A stretch of DNA of 64,000 nucleotides from contig CCZZQB010000054.1 in NCBI GenBank assembly GCA_973895155.1, positions 1 through 64,000 of the forward strand, read 5' to 3'. Positions 1 to 11,136 of this stretch are shown here, piece by piece; positions within the stretch are counted from its first letter, which is position 1, and each line of letters opens with the position of its first letter. The notes below the pieces were generated by a model, which made no database searches, had not been told where the DNA came from, and saw nothing but the letters and a program-made list of their open reading frames with translations. Source of the stretch: Marsupella aquatica (lineage: Eukaryota > Marchantiophyta). The position numbers were made by a program, and so were the translations under genes.

Positions 1-1037
1 TCGGCAATTACCTTGGGAGTAAGATAGAAATCCTTCCCATATATCCTCGTGGAATTGGTCTCGGGTTCCCATGACCCCACGAATTCTAATAGGTCTGACT
101 CCGGTACCTCCGGCTTCAGCCATGGTAATCTTACAAAGGCCTCCAAGCCGGATCCGGCCATGAAGCCTTGGTACTTCTTGGTCTGCATGGCCGTAAAGCA
201 TGCATCCTCCTCCCGTGCAAAATGTAGTTGCACCTCCACCGGTAGGGTTGCCGCCCAGCCCTTCCAGGTGTCATCCCTGGTTGGAATGGCCTTGATGGGA
301 TCGACCTCCTCCTCTTCGGCTTCTCCCTGCCTCCTGCTCTGCTGCTCGGCTGGCCTCTTTGGTGCCGCCGACCTCGTTCTTTTTGCCGGGGTGGCTTCAT
401 CGTTGACGGCCCCCTTCCTCTTCATCTCTGCTGCCGTGGAGGTTTCTCCTAGCACCGTTGCCTGGGTCCACCTTTCCGTGCTACCCTTTAATTCCCAGTG
501 TATGTCATTGCAGTTCTTGATGGCCTCTCGGATGCCGACGACGCTGTCTTTGCAAAACAGAAGATCGTCGAGTTGATTGGAAGTAGGCGTCCACAGGAAC
601 TCGTCCTTGATGAGTTTGCCTCCTAAGAAAGCCGTCTTGTGCAGCTCCCACAATCGAGCGAGCTCCTGCCGTTCTCGAGCTGCCCTTTCTGACTCCTCGT
701 CCTCGTAAGTCTTGATGTACTCAGTTGCCCGTTCGAACAGGCATCCCCAGAAATATGCCGCTTGATTGACGTTGCTCATACCCTCCTTAGGTCGATCGTC
801 GGTATCTACTCTCTCCCCGAGTGCTTGCCTAAGCAGCTGACAGTAGTTGGCCTCCCGTAGTCGTCTGCCTAGTTCGTGCTCGCAAATGAGCCACCATCTC
901 CTGCAAGCGCTCCTTACCCCTCTCCTCCGCCGGTCCTTCTTCCCGTTGATCCTTCCTAGCCGCCGACGCTTAACGCGCCCTAACCCTAATCGGGTTCTCA
1001 CCCTCAGCCTTACCTCCGGCCTCGGCCCGGGTTCCAT
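1..1037 (-). CDS. LTR-P ORF, N-terminal part (runs off the window)
   Basis: Reading starts at the ATG at 1037 (MEPGPRPEVRL...) and is open to the window edge, about 345 codons. The product has a very basic N-terminus (residues ~10-50), a charged helical stretch, a KR-rich linker resembling a nuclear signal, then the family's conserved block starting near FVGSWEPETNSTRIYGKDF. The run of four G (ggggagagag) that keeps this frame open is present, unlike in the two Gypsy-A LTRs. It resembles plant transposon-associated accessory proteins; its function is unknown. Confidence 0.7.
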   Translation of the reverse strand, partial: MEPGPRPEVRLRVRTRLGLGRVKRRRLGRINGKKDRRRRGVRSACRRWWLICEHELGRRLREANYCQLLRQALGERVDTDDRPKEGMSNVNQAAYFWGCLFERATEYIKTYEDEESERAARERQELARLWELHKTAFLGGKLIKDEFLWTPTSNQLDDLLFCKDSVVGIREAIKNCNDIHWELKGSTERWTQATVLGETSTAAEMKRKGAVNDEATPAKRTRSAAPKRPAEQQSRRQGEAEEEEVDPIKAIPTRDDTWKGWAATLPVEVQLHFAREEDACFTAMQTKKYQGFMAGSGLEAFVRLPWLKPEVPESDLLEFVGSWEPETNSTRIYGKDFYLTPKVIA

Positions 1038-1152
1038 GGTTGCCCCTAATTGTTTATATTTTCCTTGTTTTGTCCCTATACTAAGGTGTTCCTAGGGTGC
1101 CTTCCTGCTTTACCCACTTAACCGGCCGAGTGATTCCTGTCTAGGCATCACA
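1..1152 (-). mobile_element. LTR-P fragment, inverted, 5' end at 1152
   Basis: This is the first ~1.15 kb of the long terminal repeat of the Gypsy-A family (LTR-P), read on the minus strand. Its 5' terminus TGTGATGCC lies at 1152-1144, and the sequence runs to the left window edge, matching 36731 onward in the Gypsy-A 3' LTR. It abuts a plus-oriented LTR-P fragment at 1153, so one LTR-P appears to have inserted into another. The far side, and so any target duplication of CTTCC, lies outside the window. Confidence 0.85.
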
Positions 1153-3333
1153 CTTCCAATCAGCTCGACGATCTTCTGTTTTGCGAAGATAGAGTCGTCG
1201 GCATCCGAGAAGCCATCAAACGCTGCAACAACATACACTGGGAGTTGAAGGGTAGCACGGAGGGGTGGACAAAGGCAACCGTGCTAGGAGAAACCTCCAC
1301 GGCAGCCGAAATGAAGAGGAAGGGAGCCGTCAACGATGAAGCCACCCCGGAAAAAAGAATGAGGTCGGCGGCACCAAAGAAGCCAGCCGAGCAGCAGAGC
1401 AGGAGGCAGGGAGAAGCTGAAGAGGAGGACGATCCCATCAATGCCATTCCAACCAGGGATGACACCTGGAAGGGCTGGGCGGCAACCCTACCAGAGGAGG
1501 TGCAACTACATTTTGCACGAGAGGAGGATGCATGCTTTACAGCCATGCAGACCAAGAAGTACCAAGGCTTCATGGCCGGATCCGGCTTAGAGGCCTTTGT
1601 AAGATTACCATGGCTGAAGCCGGAGGTGCCGGATTCAGACCTATTAGAATTCGTGGGGTCATGGGAACCCGAGACCAATTGCACGAGGATATATGGGAAG
1701 GATTTCTATCTTACTCCCAAGGTGATTGCCAAAGTGTTTGGCTTGCCGATGGGCAATAAGACCAAAGTTGATACCAAGAAGACCTTGCCTGACAAGGAGT
1801 TCCGGTCGTTCCCCGGGCCATCAACGAAGAATGGCTTCTTCCGGAACACCTGCACCAACCCGCACATAGGAGAGATGATCGACTTCTTGCGGGTGACCAT
1901 GCATTGTAACTTGCCGAGGGCAGAGATCGGCAAGGCACAGGTCTATCTAGCAGAGAGGCCAGACCCAAGCCGGGACTACAACGGGTACCTCCTCAACCAA
2001 TTGAAGAAGATCTTAAAGGAGGAGCAGCAGGTAATCGGCGTGGGGAGCGTGTCGCGGCTTGGCTATCACATGCCGCTGTTGTGTCGGTATGCCAGAGGTC
2101 AGACCTTTGCCCCAGTACTTCCCCTACAGGTAAGGGCACCCGAGGAAGCTCCAGCACCGAGGCCGGTAGCAGAGAGGCCTCAACCACCTGTTAGCCCTAC
2201 GATTGAGCATGTGTTTAGGCCAAGGAAGGAAGACTTGCCGATGCAGCAACCAAGCATGCAGAATCTGCTGAAGATGCTGGAGAAGGAAAAGATGGCACTG
2301 GCACCAGCTTCGGCAGCGGCACCAATACAGGACACTGCCCCAGAGTTCAACCTAAGCAGACTTAGAAGGGAAAACCCCTTTACCGGAAACAAGGAGAGAA
2401 TCAGGCCAGAATCCAAGCCAGGTGTTTGAATGTACGTGGGAGTCTCAAGCTCTGAATCTGAGGCAGAATTGCCTGAAGCTCCTACCAGCGAAGAGGAGAG
2501 GGAGAAGCCGGAAGTCCAAGAGGTGGAGGAGGAAGTGGAGGACTGCAGCCATGATAACTCCGGCTATGGGTCGGACCATCACGTTCCAGGAGTAAGGACC
2601 TGTGGCCGGTTTGTCCCCACACTTCCAAGGGTAGTTCGAGGGGACCCCAACCAGCAGAGTAGCCCCGAGTCTCCCCCACCAGATGTTGCTCCCCCGAGCT
2701 TTGACGGCATAAAGCAGACGGCACAGGAATTTGAGGAGCGACTTAGGGAAGCAGAGGAGGCAGCCCTGGCTAGGGAAAAGGATTTGCCAGGAGGAGATTG
2801 GTCGGAGGACATCAGGCGGCTAGCCAAAAAAGGAAGCAAACCTCTAGCCACGATTGAAGAGGTCCGCAAGACGGCTTGGGAGCAGAGGCCACGTTGGGCG
2901 ATGCCGATCACTTCTACTTACTCCACCTACGCTAAGAATAGAGCCATGGAGTATGGTGAGATATGTGGGGAACTTGCGCTCGACATCTTTGGGGAGGAGT
3001 TGGAGGTAGGACCCTTTTTCCATAGGGAGCAGTTGGAGAAGCACCAATTAGAAGAAGCGGTGGCTTTAGAGAGAAGCAAGAAGGATGAGGTCATCCAGCG
3101 GCTTAGGAGGATGGAAGCCGAGATTGAAGATCTAAGGGCGGCCATGAAAGCCCAGGATGAACTACGGATTAAGCGGCATGAGCTGAACATCATGCAGGGG
3201 CAGTTGGACACCGCGCAGGCTGATAATCAGACTATCAAGGATAAAATAACTCAGACCCAGGGAGAATTGGCCGACGCAATCAAGGACAGGGAGAAATGGA
3301 AGAAGGAGCTGAGAGACGCAGAGGAGAGGGGAG
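1153..3333 (+). mobile_element. LTR-P fragment, plus orientation, internal part
   Basis: Similarity to LTR-P begins about 567 bp inside the repeat (at the ttccaatcaactcgacgat region) and continues for ~2.2 kb. It breaks off inside the coiled-coil coding part at a purine-rich GAGGAGAGGGG stretch shared with the neighbouring Gypsy-B LTR fragment. The left half must lie beyond the inverted LTR-P at 1-1152. The copy is more diverged from the Gypsy-A LTRs than these are from each other. Confidence 0.8.
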
Positions 3334-3341
3334 GGGTGTGA
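1155..3341 (+). pseudogene. LTR-P ORF, broken middle part
   Basis: The frame is open from 1155 to a TGA at 2427-2429, where the other copies have CGA (Arg), and then from 2430 to 3341. It covers the KR-rich linker, the conserved block (FVGSWEPETNCTRIYGKDF, then FYLTPKVIAKVFGLPMGNK), the block around LLNQLKKILKEEQ, a proline-rich linker, an acidic segment, and the start of a long coiled coil. At 3010-3020 it retains five T (ccctttttcc), so it lacks the second frameshift of the Gypsy-A LTRs. The last few codons derive from the Gypsy-B LTR fragment. Confidence 0.75.
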
Positions 3342-3436
3342 GTACAAAAGTAGTCAAGGGGACTACCTCTCTAGAAGTGGAGAGTTGAAACTACTTATGT
3401 ATGGAGTGATTAGACATGTAGGCACATTTCAGAAGT
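3334..3436 (+). repeat. Gypsy-B LTR fragment in reverse orientation
   Basis: This ~100-bp piece is nearly the reverse complement of 21450-21555 in the Gypsy-B 5' LTR, including the gtactcacaccc and aagtagtttcaactctcc stretches. It is joined to LTR-P on both sides at short shared sequences (gaggggaggg on the left, ttttgtc/ctctggc on the right). That is what end joining or template switching leaves behind. Confidence 0.75.
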
Positions 3437-4844
3437 TTTGTCCTCTGGCATACCGGCACAACAGCGGCATGTGATAGCCAAGCTGCGACACGCTTCCCAT
3501 GCCGATTACCTGCTGCTCCTCCTTTAAGATCTTCTTCAATTGGTTGAGGAGGTACCTGTTGTAGTCCCGGCTTGGGTCTGGCCTTTCTGCCAGATAGACC
3601 TGTGCTTTGCCGATCTCTGCCCTCGGCAAGTTACAATGCATGGTCACCCGCAAGAAGTCGATCATCTCTCCTATGTGCGGGTTGGTGCAGGTGTTCCGGA
3701 AGAAGCCATTCTTCGTTGATGGCCCGGGGAACGACCGGAACTCCTTGTCAGGCAAGGTCTTCCTGGTATCAACTTTGGTCTTATTGCCTATCGGCAAGCC
3801 AAACACTTCGGCAATTACCTTGGGAGTAAGATAGAAATCCTTCCCATATATCCTCGTGCAATTGGTCTCGGGTTCCCATGACCCCACGAATTCTAATAGG
3901 TCTGACTCCGGTACCTCCGGCTTCAGCCATGGTAATCTTACAAAGGCCTCCAAGCCGGATCCAGCCATGAAGCCTTGGTACTTCTTGGTCTGCATGGCCG
4001 TAAAGCATGCATCCTCCTCCCGTGCAAAATGTAGTTGCACCTCCACCGGTAGGGTTGCCGCCCAGCCCTTCCAGGTGTCATCCCTGGTTGGAATGGCCTT
4101 GATGGGATCGACCTCCTCCTCTTTGGCTTCTCCCTGCCCCTTGCTCTGCTGCTCGGCTGGCTTCTTTGGTGCCGCCGACCTCGTTCTTTTTGCCGGGGTG
4201 GCTTCATCGTTGACGGCCCCCTTCCTCTTCATCTCTGCTGCCGTGGAGGTTTCTCCTAGCACCGTTGCCCGGGTCCACCTTTCCGTGCTACCCTTTAATT
4301 CCCAGTGTATGTCGTTGCAGTTCTTGATGGCCTCTCGGATGCCGACGACGCTGTCTTTGCAAAACAGAAGATCGTCGAGTTGATTGGAAGTAGGCGTCCA
4401 CAGGAACTCGTCCTTGATGAGTTCGCCTCCTAAGAAAGCCGTCTTCTGCAGCTCCCACAATCGAGCGAGCTCCTGCCGTTCTCGAGCTGCCCTTTCTGAC
4501 TCCTCGTCCTCGTAAGTCTTGATGTACTCAGTTGCCCGTTCGAACAGGCATCCCCAGAAATGTGCCGCTTGATTGACGTTGCTCATACCCTCCTTAGGTC
4601 GATCGTCGGTATCTACTCTCTCCCCGAGTGCTTGCCTAAGCAGCTGACAGTAGTTGGCCTCCCGTAGTCGTCTGCCTAGTTCGTGCTCGCAAATGAGCCA
4701 CCATCTCCTGCAAGCGCTCCTTACCCCTCTCCTCTGCCGGTCCTTCTTCCCGTTGATCCTTCCTAGCCGCCGACGCTTAACGCGCCCTAACCCTAATCGG
4801 GTTTTCACCCTCAGCCTTACCTCCGGCCTCGGCCCGGGTTCCAT
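3429..4844 (-). CDS. LTR-P ORF, 471-codon truncated copy
   Basis: The ATG at 4844 opens an uninterrupted frame through the basic N-terminus, charged helical region, KR-rich linker and whole conserved plant-transposon-like block. It ends with ...MPLLCRYARGQNF at a stop supplied by the adjoining Gypsy-B LTR piece. This copy shows that the first ~465 residues of the family protein form one continuous frame, as in the copy at 57846. The C-terminal coiled coil is absent. Expression is unknown. Confidence 0.75.
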   Translation of the reverse strand: MEPGPRPEVRLRVKTRLGLGRVKRRRLGRINGKKDRQRRGVRSACRRWWLICEHELGRRLREANYCQLLRQALGERVDTDDRPKEGMSNVNQAAHFWGCLFERATEYIKTYEDEESERAARERQELARLWELQKTAFLGGELIKDEFLWTPTSNQLDDLLFCKDSVVGIREAIKNCNDIHWELKGSTERWTRATVLGETSTAAEMKRKGAVNDEATPAKRTRSAAPKKPAEQQSKGQGEAKEEEVDPIKAIPTRDDTWKGWAATLPVEVQLHFAREEDACFTAMQTKKYQGFMAGSGLEAFVRLPWLKPEVPESDLLEFVGSWEPETNCTRIYGKDFYLTPKVIAEVFGLPIGNKTKVDTRKTLPDKEFRSFPGPSTKNGFFRNTCTNPHIGEMIDFLRVTMHCNLPRAEIGKAQVYLAERPDPSRDYNRYLLNQLKKILKEEQQVIGMGSVSQLGYHMPLLCRYARGQNF

Positions 4845-4959
4845 GGTTGCCCCTAATTGTTTATATTTTCCTGGTTTTGTCCCTATACTAAGGTGTTCCT
4901 AGGGTGCCTTCCTGCTTTACCCACTTAACCGGCCGAGTGATTCCTGTCTAGGCATCACA
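3437..4959 (-). mobile_element. LTR-P fragment, inverted, 5' end at 4959
   Basis: The minus-strand LTR-P begins at TGTGATGCC (4959-4951) and stops at 3437 in the middle of the repeat. On its right it interrupts the Gypsy-B pol frame after the LLYDSR codons (4960). Whether this is an insertion truncated later or the end of a larger element cannot be told, because the left end is a rearrangement junction with no target duplication. Confidence 0.82.
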
Positions 4960-6905
4960 CCGACTATCATAGAGTAATACCAACTGTCTAGCAAGTAAAG
5001 AAGTAGGCTTCTTCAACTTCTTGTCATGATGTTTCTTTACTTGAGCTTGCTTCTTCTTCAATTGCTGGCTTGCCTCTTCCCTGATTTCCTCCAACTCCTC
5101 CAGCTGGTAAGCTCTCTCCATCAAACTCTGGTCAGCCTCCATTCTCTCCTCCACACTCACCCTCAAAGTAGGCACTTTAAACTCAACAGGTACAAGTGAG
5201 TGTTGTCCAAATACTAGGTAGAAATGACTATGGCCGGTTGTGGTCTTGAAAGCAAGGTTGTAGGAGTACACAGCTGAGTATAATTTGTCATCCCAATCAG
5301 TCTTGTGTGCCGCCACGGTTTTGTTCAAGATCTTGCCAATAATCCCATTAGCTCTCTCAGTCAATCCATTTGCCTTGGGGTGATAGGGAGTGGTCTTCCG
5401 ATGCTTAATCAAGTACTGAGTAGTGAGCTCCTCCACCACCTCATTCAAGAAGTGAGTCCCCCTATGACTAACCAATTCAAGAGGTGGCCCAAATCTGGTA
5501 AAAATCTGCTGATACATAAACCTTGCTACTATGAGAGCATTGTCCTTGCTTGTTGGTCTTGCCTCTACCCACTTAGTAGCATAATCAGTTGCAAGAAGGA
5601 TGTATCGATTCCTTCTAGACCTGGTCACAGGAGTGATGGGACCTATGAAATCTATACCCCATTTCTCAAAAGGTGCAAGAGGTAAAATGGTGGTAAGAGG
5701 GTGATGCCTAGAGTGAGCTGGTTTACCTGTCCTTTGGCAAGGGTCACATCCCCTCACAAAAAGACTTACATCCTTATGAAGTGTTGGCCACCAATACCCT
5801 GCATCAAGGATCTTCCTTGTTGTTGTTGCACTTGCATAATGGCCACCAGCTCCTCCTCATGCATAGCCCTCATCACAATGGAGATTTCCTTCTGCTCCAA
5901 ACACCTCCTTAGTCTCCCATCAACTCCTTCCTTGTGAAGGACACCCTTCACCAATAAGTAGGGTCTGACTTTCCGCAGGAAAACAGCAGCCTCCTCTTGA
6001 TGCAAATCTCTTGGTAGTCGGGTTGTGAGAAGAAGTTGGATGATATCCAAGTACCATGTATCCCCTCCACTTCCCACATGAAAGAGGTCTTCATCTGGAA
6101 ACTGATCATCCACCTCCTTCAAGTCTTCTTCTCCTTCAATCCTTGAGAAGAAGTCTGCATTCCCATGCTTCTTACCAGGCCTGACCCGCACCTCATAATC
6201 AAACTCTTGGAGCAACAAGATCCACCTTGCCACTCTACCAGTTACATCAGGTTTATTCACCATATACTTGAGAGCATTGTGATCAGTATGGAAGACCACC
6301 TTGTAGCCCAACAAGTAGTGCCTAAACTTCTTACAAGAGTAGATGATGCCTAGAGCTTCTCTATCGGTTGGTGAGTAATTCTTTTCAGCAGGTGCTAAAA
6401 GTCTACTTGCAAAATAGATAGGGTGATCCTTATTCTGGTCATCAAGTTGACTGAGCACCACACCAATACAAAAACCAGACACATCCACATACACATGGAA
6501 TTCTCTACTCCAATCAGGTGCTATCAAGATAGGAGCTTCAATCAACCTGTTCTTCAACTCCTGGAAACTTGCTAGCCTCTCAACTGAGGGTTCGACCTCA
6601 GCCCCCTTCTTAAGCATGCTGGTTAGGGGTAAAGCTACTTTAGCAAAGTCCTTAATGAACCTTCTATAGTAGTTTAAACATCCCAAGAATCCCCTTAACT
6701 CTGTTACTGAAGTTGGAAACTGGACAGCCATCCAAACAGCCACCTTTTCTTGATCCACTTCGATGCCTTTCTTGGATACCTTGTGACCAGGTAGTATCCC
6801 TTCTTCCACACCAAAGAAGCACTTCCCTGGGTGAAGCTTCAAACCAACTTCCCTACATCTTTGGAAGGTCATCCTCAAATGTTCAACATGGTCCTTCCTC
6901 CTTCC
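4948..6905 (-). pseudogene. pol: Gypsy-B pol, distal half: RT end, RNase H, integrase
   Basis: The frame resumes after Copia-A with the RT thumb (RCREVGLKLHPGKCFF). It continues through RNase H (DVSGFCIGVVLSQLDDQ, then HTDHNALKYMVNKP and NADFFSR) and integrase. Near 5835 a one-base loss shifts the frame inside the HHCC zinc finger; the next frame continues with CDPCQRTGKPAHSRHH and the core. The second catalytic Asp of the DDE triad is replaced: LVSHRGTHF, where Gypsy-A has LVSDRGTHF. The last codons (CDA, then TAG) come from the inserted LTR-P terminus. Together these make the integrase non-functional. Confidence 0.85.
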
Positions 6906-7102
6906 TGTTGTAAACCCTAGTTTACCCCTTAACCATAGGGCGAGAACCCTTAACCATAGTATGAGAACTCCTAACCATAGGACCAGTATAAGGGCATTTG
7001 CCTACCATGTAACCAAGGGGATATATATATCCCCTCATCAATAGTAATGGATCTATCTTGTTGGAGTATCTTTGAGTGTTCCTTTAGTTGTCTATTACAA
7101 CA
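6906..7102 (+). repeat. Copia-A 5' LTR
   Basis: The repeat is 197 bp, the same length as the 3' LTR. It contains three near-repeats of about 22 bp built on CTTAACCATAG. At 7017-7034 it has a perfect 18-bp palindrome GGGGATATATATATCCCC whose AT core is the probable TATA box. Confidence 0.92.
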
Positions 7103-7120
7103 CGTTATCAGCACGAGCCA
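7103..7120 (+). promoter_or_regulatory. Copia-A primer-binding site
   Basis: CGTTATCAGCACGAGCC directly follows the LTR. It is the alternative primer site seen in many plant copia elements rather than the usual initiator-Met site TGGTATCAGAGC carried by Copia-B. The stretch up to the gag ATG at 7467 is a non-coding leader rich in T runs. Confidence 0.7.
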
Positions 7121-7466
7121 GTCTCTAAAATCATTTTTTTTTCAAGCAGATGCAATCGAGTTTTACACGAGGAGAATGCTCGTAAAGTGGCATTTTTTTT
7201 TAGAAACTGCCATAACCGTTTTTTTTTTCTTGGTCTCCATTCTTTTGCCTCAGAGTTGAATTTTTTTTACAAAACACGAAATTTTTCACATAGAGCATCA
7301 ATTCGGGACCAGCATATCGAGAGTCCAAAGGACTAATACTTTATTGGCATGATTGAAAGCTCCCTCAGCTCCATATACAAGCTTCCAACCGGTCAATTGT
7401 ACAATCGAGATACTTCACTCGATTCAATCTTCACCAAAGTTCTTAAATCAACTGACATCCCGAATA

Positions 7467-10008
7467 ATGAATACAGTCGAAAAATTATTATGGCCAGCAC
7501 TTAAAGTCGACGGATCCAACTATTTGACGTGGATCACAGATGTCGAAACTTACTTTACATCACAAGACCTTGAAGACACCTTAGATACCGACATCGATGT
7601 CACGCTCAAACAAAAGGCTAAGGCAGCGTTTCTACTCAGGCAACATCTAACCCCTCAACTAAAGAATGAGTATATGAACGAAATTAATCCAAGAAAACTA
7701 TGGGATCTCCTCAAAGCCCGATTTGATCATATGAGGGAGATATGGCTCCCAGAGGCAAGAAGGGATTGGCATAACCTGCGCGTCATGGACCACACCACAA
7801 TTGCCAATTACAATAGCGCACTGTGCAGAATTACATCTCAATTAGAAATGTGTGGACATCCAATAAATGACATAGATAGAATCGATAAGACACTATCGAC
7901 ATTCCCTGAATCTAATATCACATTAGGTACACAATATAGGAACATGCGTTTCACTAAGTACTCAGATCTGATTGCTCACTTACTTGTGGAAGAGAAGCAA
8001 CAGATCGTGGCCTTGCAAAACGCCAGAAAGCGCCCAGCAGGATCAGACCCCCCACCACATCGACCTGAAACCCACTACACCAATTATGAAGACAAACAAC
8101 GAGGAAATTACCGGGGCGGACGAACTCAATTCAGAGGCGGAAGAAACCAATTCAGGGGCGGGAGAAATCAATTCAGAGGACAAGGCAAACCTTATAACCG
8201 ACCCTCCGGATCCAATAACACGTGGCGCAGAGGCACCATGAATAATAGAGGAAGAGGACGAAGCAACCAATACGACACTGCAAACAATTCCCAGAAAATG
8301 TGTTACCGATGTGGCAAAATTGGCCACATTAGAAACGCATGTGCAGCCACAGAACAAGAGGCCCACAGATACATAAACGACAGAAATAAGTCCAGACAAA
8401 ACCCCCAAGGACATTATATGGAGATAGAAGAAGAATTGATTGCCTCTCAGAGAGAAGAAACACAAGAACAGATAGAAGTACATACCTCTCTTACTGACTG
8501 GAAATACCCGACATTAGACGACCCTGATACGGGCATCATCGACAGCGGAACCTCACATACTATCTTAAAACACAGCAAGTATTTCGAGGCCATCACCCCA
8601 TCATCCCGCGCTATCACCACCATAGCAGGACTTAATCATATAGAAGAAGGCAAAGGACGAGCCACATTTATACTACCAGGAGGAACTAAAATCACCGTGA
8701 AGTCAGCAATTTATGCCCCGAAAGCAACCCGAAACCTCATCAGCTTCCAGGATATCAGATCCAATAACCTCCAACTGCGCACGAATACACAGGGCAAAAC
8801 AGAGACATTACAGATCATACAAGACATACAGGGTAAGCCATCCATTAAAGAAACATTTGCATTGATCCCCCCAGGCCTATACGCAACCAGTATCCAAACA
8901 TTCCATATACACCAAGAATCAGAGGATATGACATACATCTGGCACTGTCGACTGGGCCACCCGGGTACCACTATGTACAACAGGATTATAAGGGACTCCA
9001 AAGGAATCCCCAAGACAGTCAAGCCAAAGGTAAAAACAGCCTGCATAGCGTGCTCACAAGGAAAAATGACCATACGACCATCAATACCAAAAACAATATT
9101 TTCAATACCACAGTTCCTAGAGCAGATCAATGCAGATATCTGCGGACCTATAGACCCCCCGAGCGGCCCTTTCAAATATTTCCTGGTAATCATCGACTCA
9201 TCAACTAAATGGCTGCAGATTTCATTGCTATCTACCCGCAACTTGGCATTTGCGCGGATCTTAGCACATATTCTTAAATTAAGAGCACAGTTCCCAGAGT
9301 ATCCTACAAGAAGATTAAGAGTAGATGGAGCTGGCGAGTTCACATCAAGAACATTCGACGACTTTTGCTGGGCAGCGGGCATCGATACTCAATATCCAGT
9401 TCCCCACGTTCATTTTCAGAACGGTATAGCTGAGTCGGTTATTAAGAGACTTCAAATGGTGGCAAGACCACTGTTAATGAAGTCAAACTTACCCACATCA
9501 GCATGGGGACATGCCATCCTTCACGCAGCTGCACTAATCCAATATAGACCGTCAGCATATAACTCTAAGACACCATACCACCTGGCGTTCGGCATACCAC
9601 CGGACCTGTCCCACCTACGCGTTTTCGGATGCCAGGTAATGGTGCCTATCTTAGGACCAAAGAGAACAAAACTCGGACCCCAACGGAATGCAGGTATCTA
9701 TGTTGGGTTTGACTCTACTTCGATCATTAGATACCTTGAACCGACTACGGCAGACCTGTTCAAGGCAAGACATCAGGACTGCCATTTTTATGAAGATCAA
9801 TTCCCACAGCTCACGAATACAGCATCAACACAATCCAAGGACACAACGAAAATGCCCATAAATTGGAAAGCAGACCAAAACAGAAATGACCCCAGAACCA
9901 AGCAGGCAGACGAAGAAGTCAGAAGACTTCTCCACCTACATGAAATGCTCGAAAAGATTCCAGACTCATTTAACAACGCTGCAAATGTCACAAGATCCCA
10001 CAACTTAG
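7467..10008 (+). CDS. gag-pol: Copia-A gag-protease-integrase (interrupted polyprotein)
   Basis: The start is the ATG at 7467 (MNTVEKLLWPAL); the upstream frame is open but has no ATG in frame near it. Domains in order: gag of the UBN2 type (~1-220), Arg/Gly-rich RGGRNQF repeats, zinc knuckle CYRCGKIGHIRNAC (~279-292), aspartic protease IIDSGTSHTIL (Asp ~359), pre-integrase zinc domain with WHCRLGH and CIAC, and integrase core with Asp ~557 (NADICG), Asp ~620 (RVDGAGEF) and Glu ~656 (NGIAESV), a DD35E spacing. No stop occurs up to the Copia-B insertion at 10009. The RT half continues at 14541. Confidence 0.9.
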
Positions 10009-10430
10009 TGTTGGGGTATTTACTCTTACGTCTAGGTTAGGTATGACGTGGTTGGTACAACAACGTGGGTTGGTACAACTACGTGGTTAGGTACAACTAC
10101 GTGATTAGGTACAACTATGTGGTTAGGTACAACTACGTAATTAGGTACAACTATGTGGTTAGGTACAACTAAGTTGCACACTATATCATAAGAGGCATGT
10201 GTGCTTGGAGAGGTAGAACCAAGGCTCATTGTTATGGAGCCACTTGAGAGATAGGGAGAGCTTACACTGTGGAGACTCGGTATAGCCGACGGGCTTAGAG
10301 TTCAGTAAAGCTCTCTTGTGTGTTCCCGTGGACGTAGCCTCAAGGAGGTGAACCACGTATCTCTTGTGTCGACTATTGTGCGTTGGATGGTTCATGGGCT
10401 TGCCGTTGCGATCGTCGTCTATGCTCAACA
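10009..10430 (+). repeat. Copia-B 5' LTR with 18-bp tandem repeats
   Basis: The repeat has one extra G (TGTTGGGG) compared with the 3' LTR. At ~10047-10172 it holds about seven copies of an 18-bp unit of the form TACGTGGTTAGGTACAAC, alternating TACGTG and TATGTG. These lie in the U3 part and may act as an enhancer; this is inference. Confidence 0.92.
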
Positions 10431-11136
10431 ATTGGTATCAGAGCATGCTTGGGAGGTGACGTGTGTTCGTGACGGGATTTCATGACGGTTTTTCCAGCGT
10501 TGAGTGTTGGTGGATTTTCCAGAGTTCCATCGCATGGAACTTGGAGTTTATGGGCTCAACGGATAGATCAGGGCAAGAGCTTTCTAACGGTGTGAAGAAA
10601 TCGTTGAACGGAGCTCGTGGTGCAGAGAGATCTAAGTTTTCGTCGTTCTGGATTTTGTGAAGAAAGTTGGCAATCGACTCGGAGGGAGAAGCGTCAAGTG
10701 TTTTGACTCAACGGAGAGATTGAGGCAAGACGATTGTTTTTGAGTCCGGGATTGGCTCTTTGATGCAAAGAGGAAGGCTAAGCAAAATCAATTACCTTGT
10801 TGGACTTGGTGACGGCACCAAGTGCAATTGATCAACATTCGTTGTTGACAAGTGAGGTCGTAGCCATTGAAGTTGGCAATGCAGCACACCAATCACATCG
10901 CAATTCCGACAACGGGTTGTACTTGGTATTTCGGTTATTCCCTGAGGTGGTCAAAACGGGGGAGTTTCCCAAGGTTTTACCCACCTCGACCGAAATTTGA
11001 ATAACTTTTCCGTCAAATTTCGATTTTGATTTTGGTTTTCAGTATTGGACTCCTAGCTTTGTGGGCTACGCGGCGGTGTTGAGTTTCGAGTTTTTTGAGA
11101 AGTTGTGAAAAACAACATTTTTTGTGACTTTCTCAT
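10431..11136 (+). promoter_or_regulatory. Copia-B primer site and untranslated leader
   Basis: ATTGGTATCAGAGCA at 10431-10445 is the initiator-Met primer-binding site. The following ~690 bp up to the gag ATG hold only short frames with no recognisable domain, so I read them as leader and packaging region. Confidence 0.8.

Noticed and set aside
49-576. Open frames of about 175 codons beginning M(E/Q)LVSGSHDPTNSNRS, found opposite every LTR-P copy
   Set aside because: They are the reverse strand of the LTR-P ORF; they recur only because the ORF does and show no domain of their own.
8043-8483. Minus-strand 146-codon frame with hydrophobic start opposite Copia-A gag
   Set aside because: It is a shadow of the gag Arg/Gly-rich region; no independent support.
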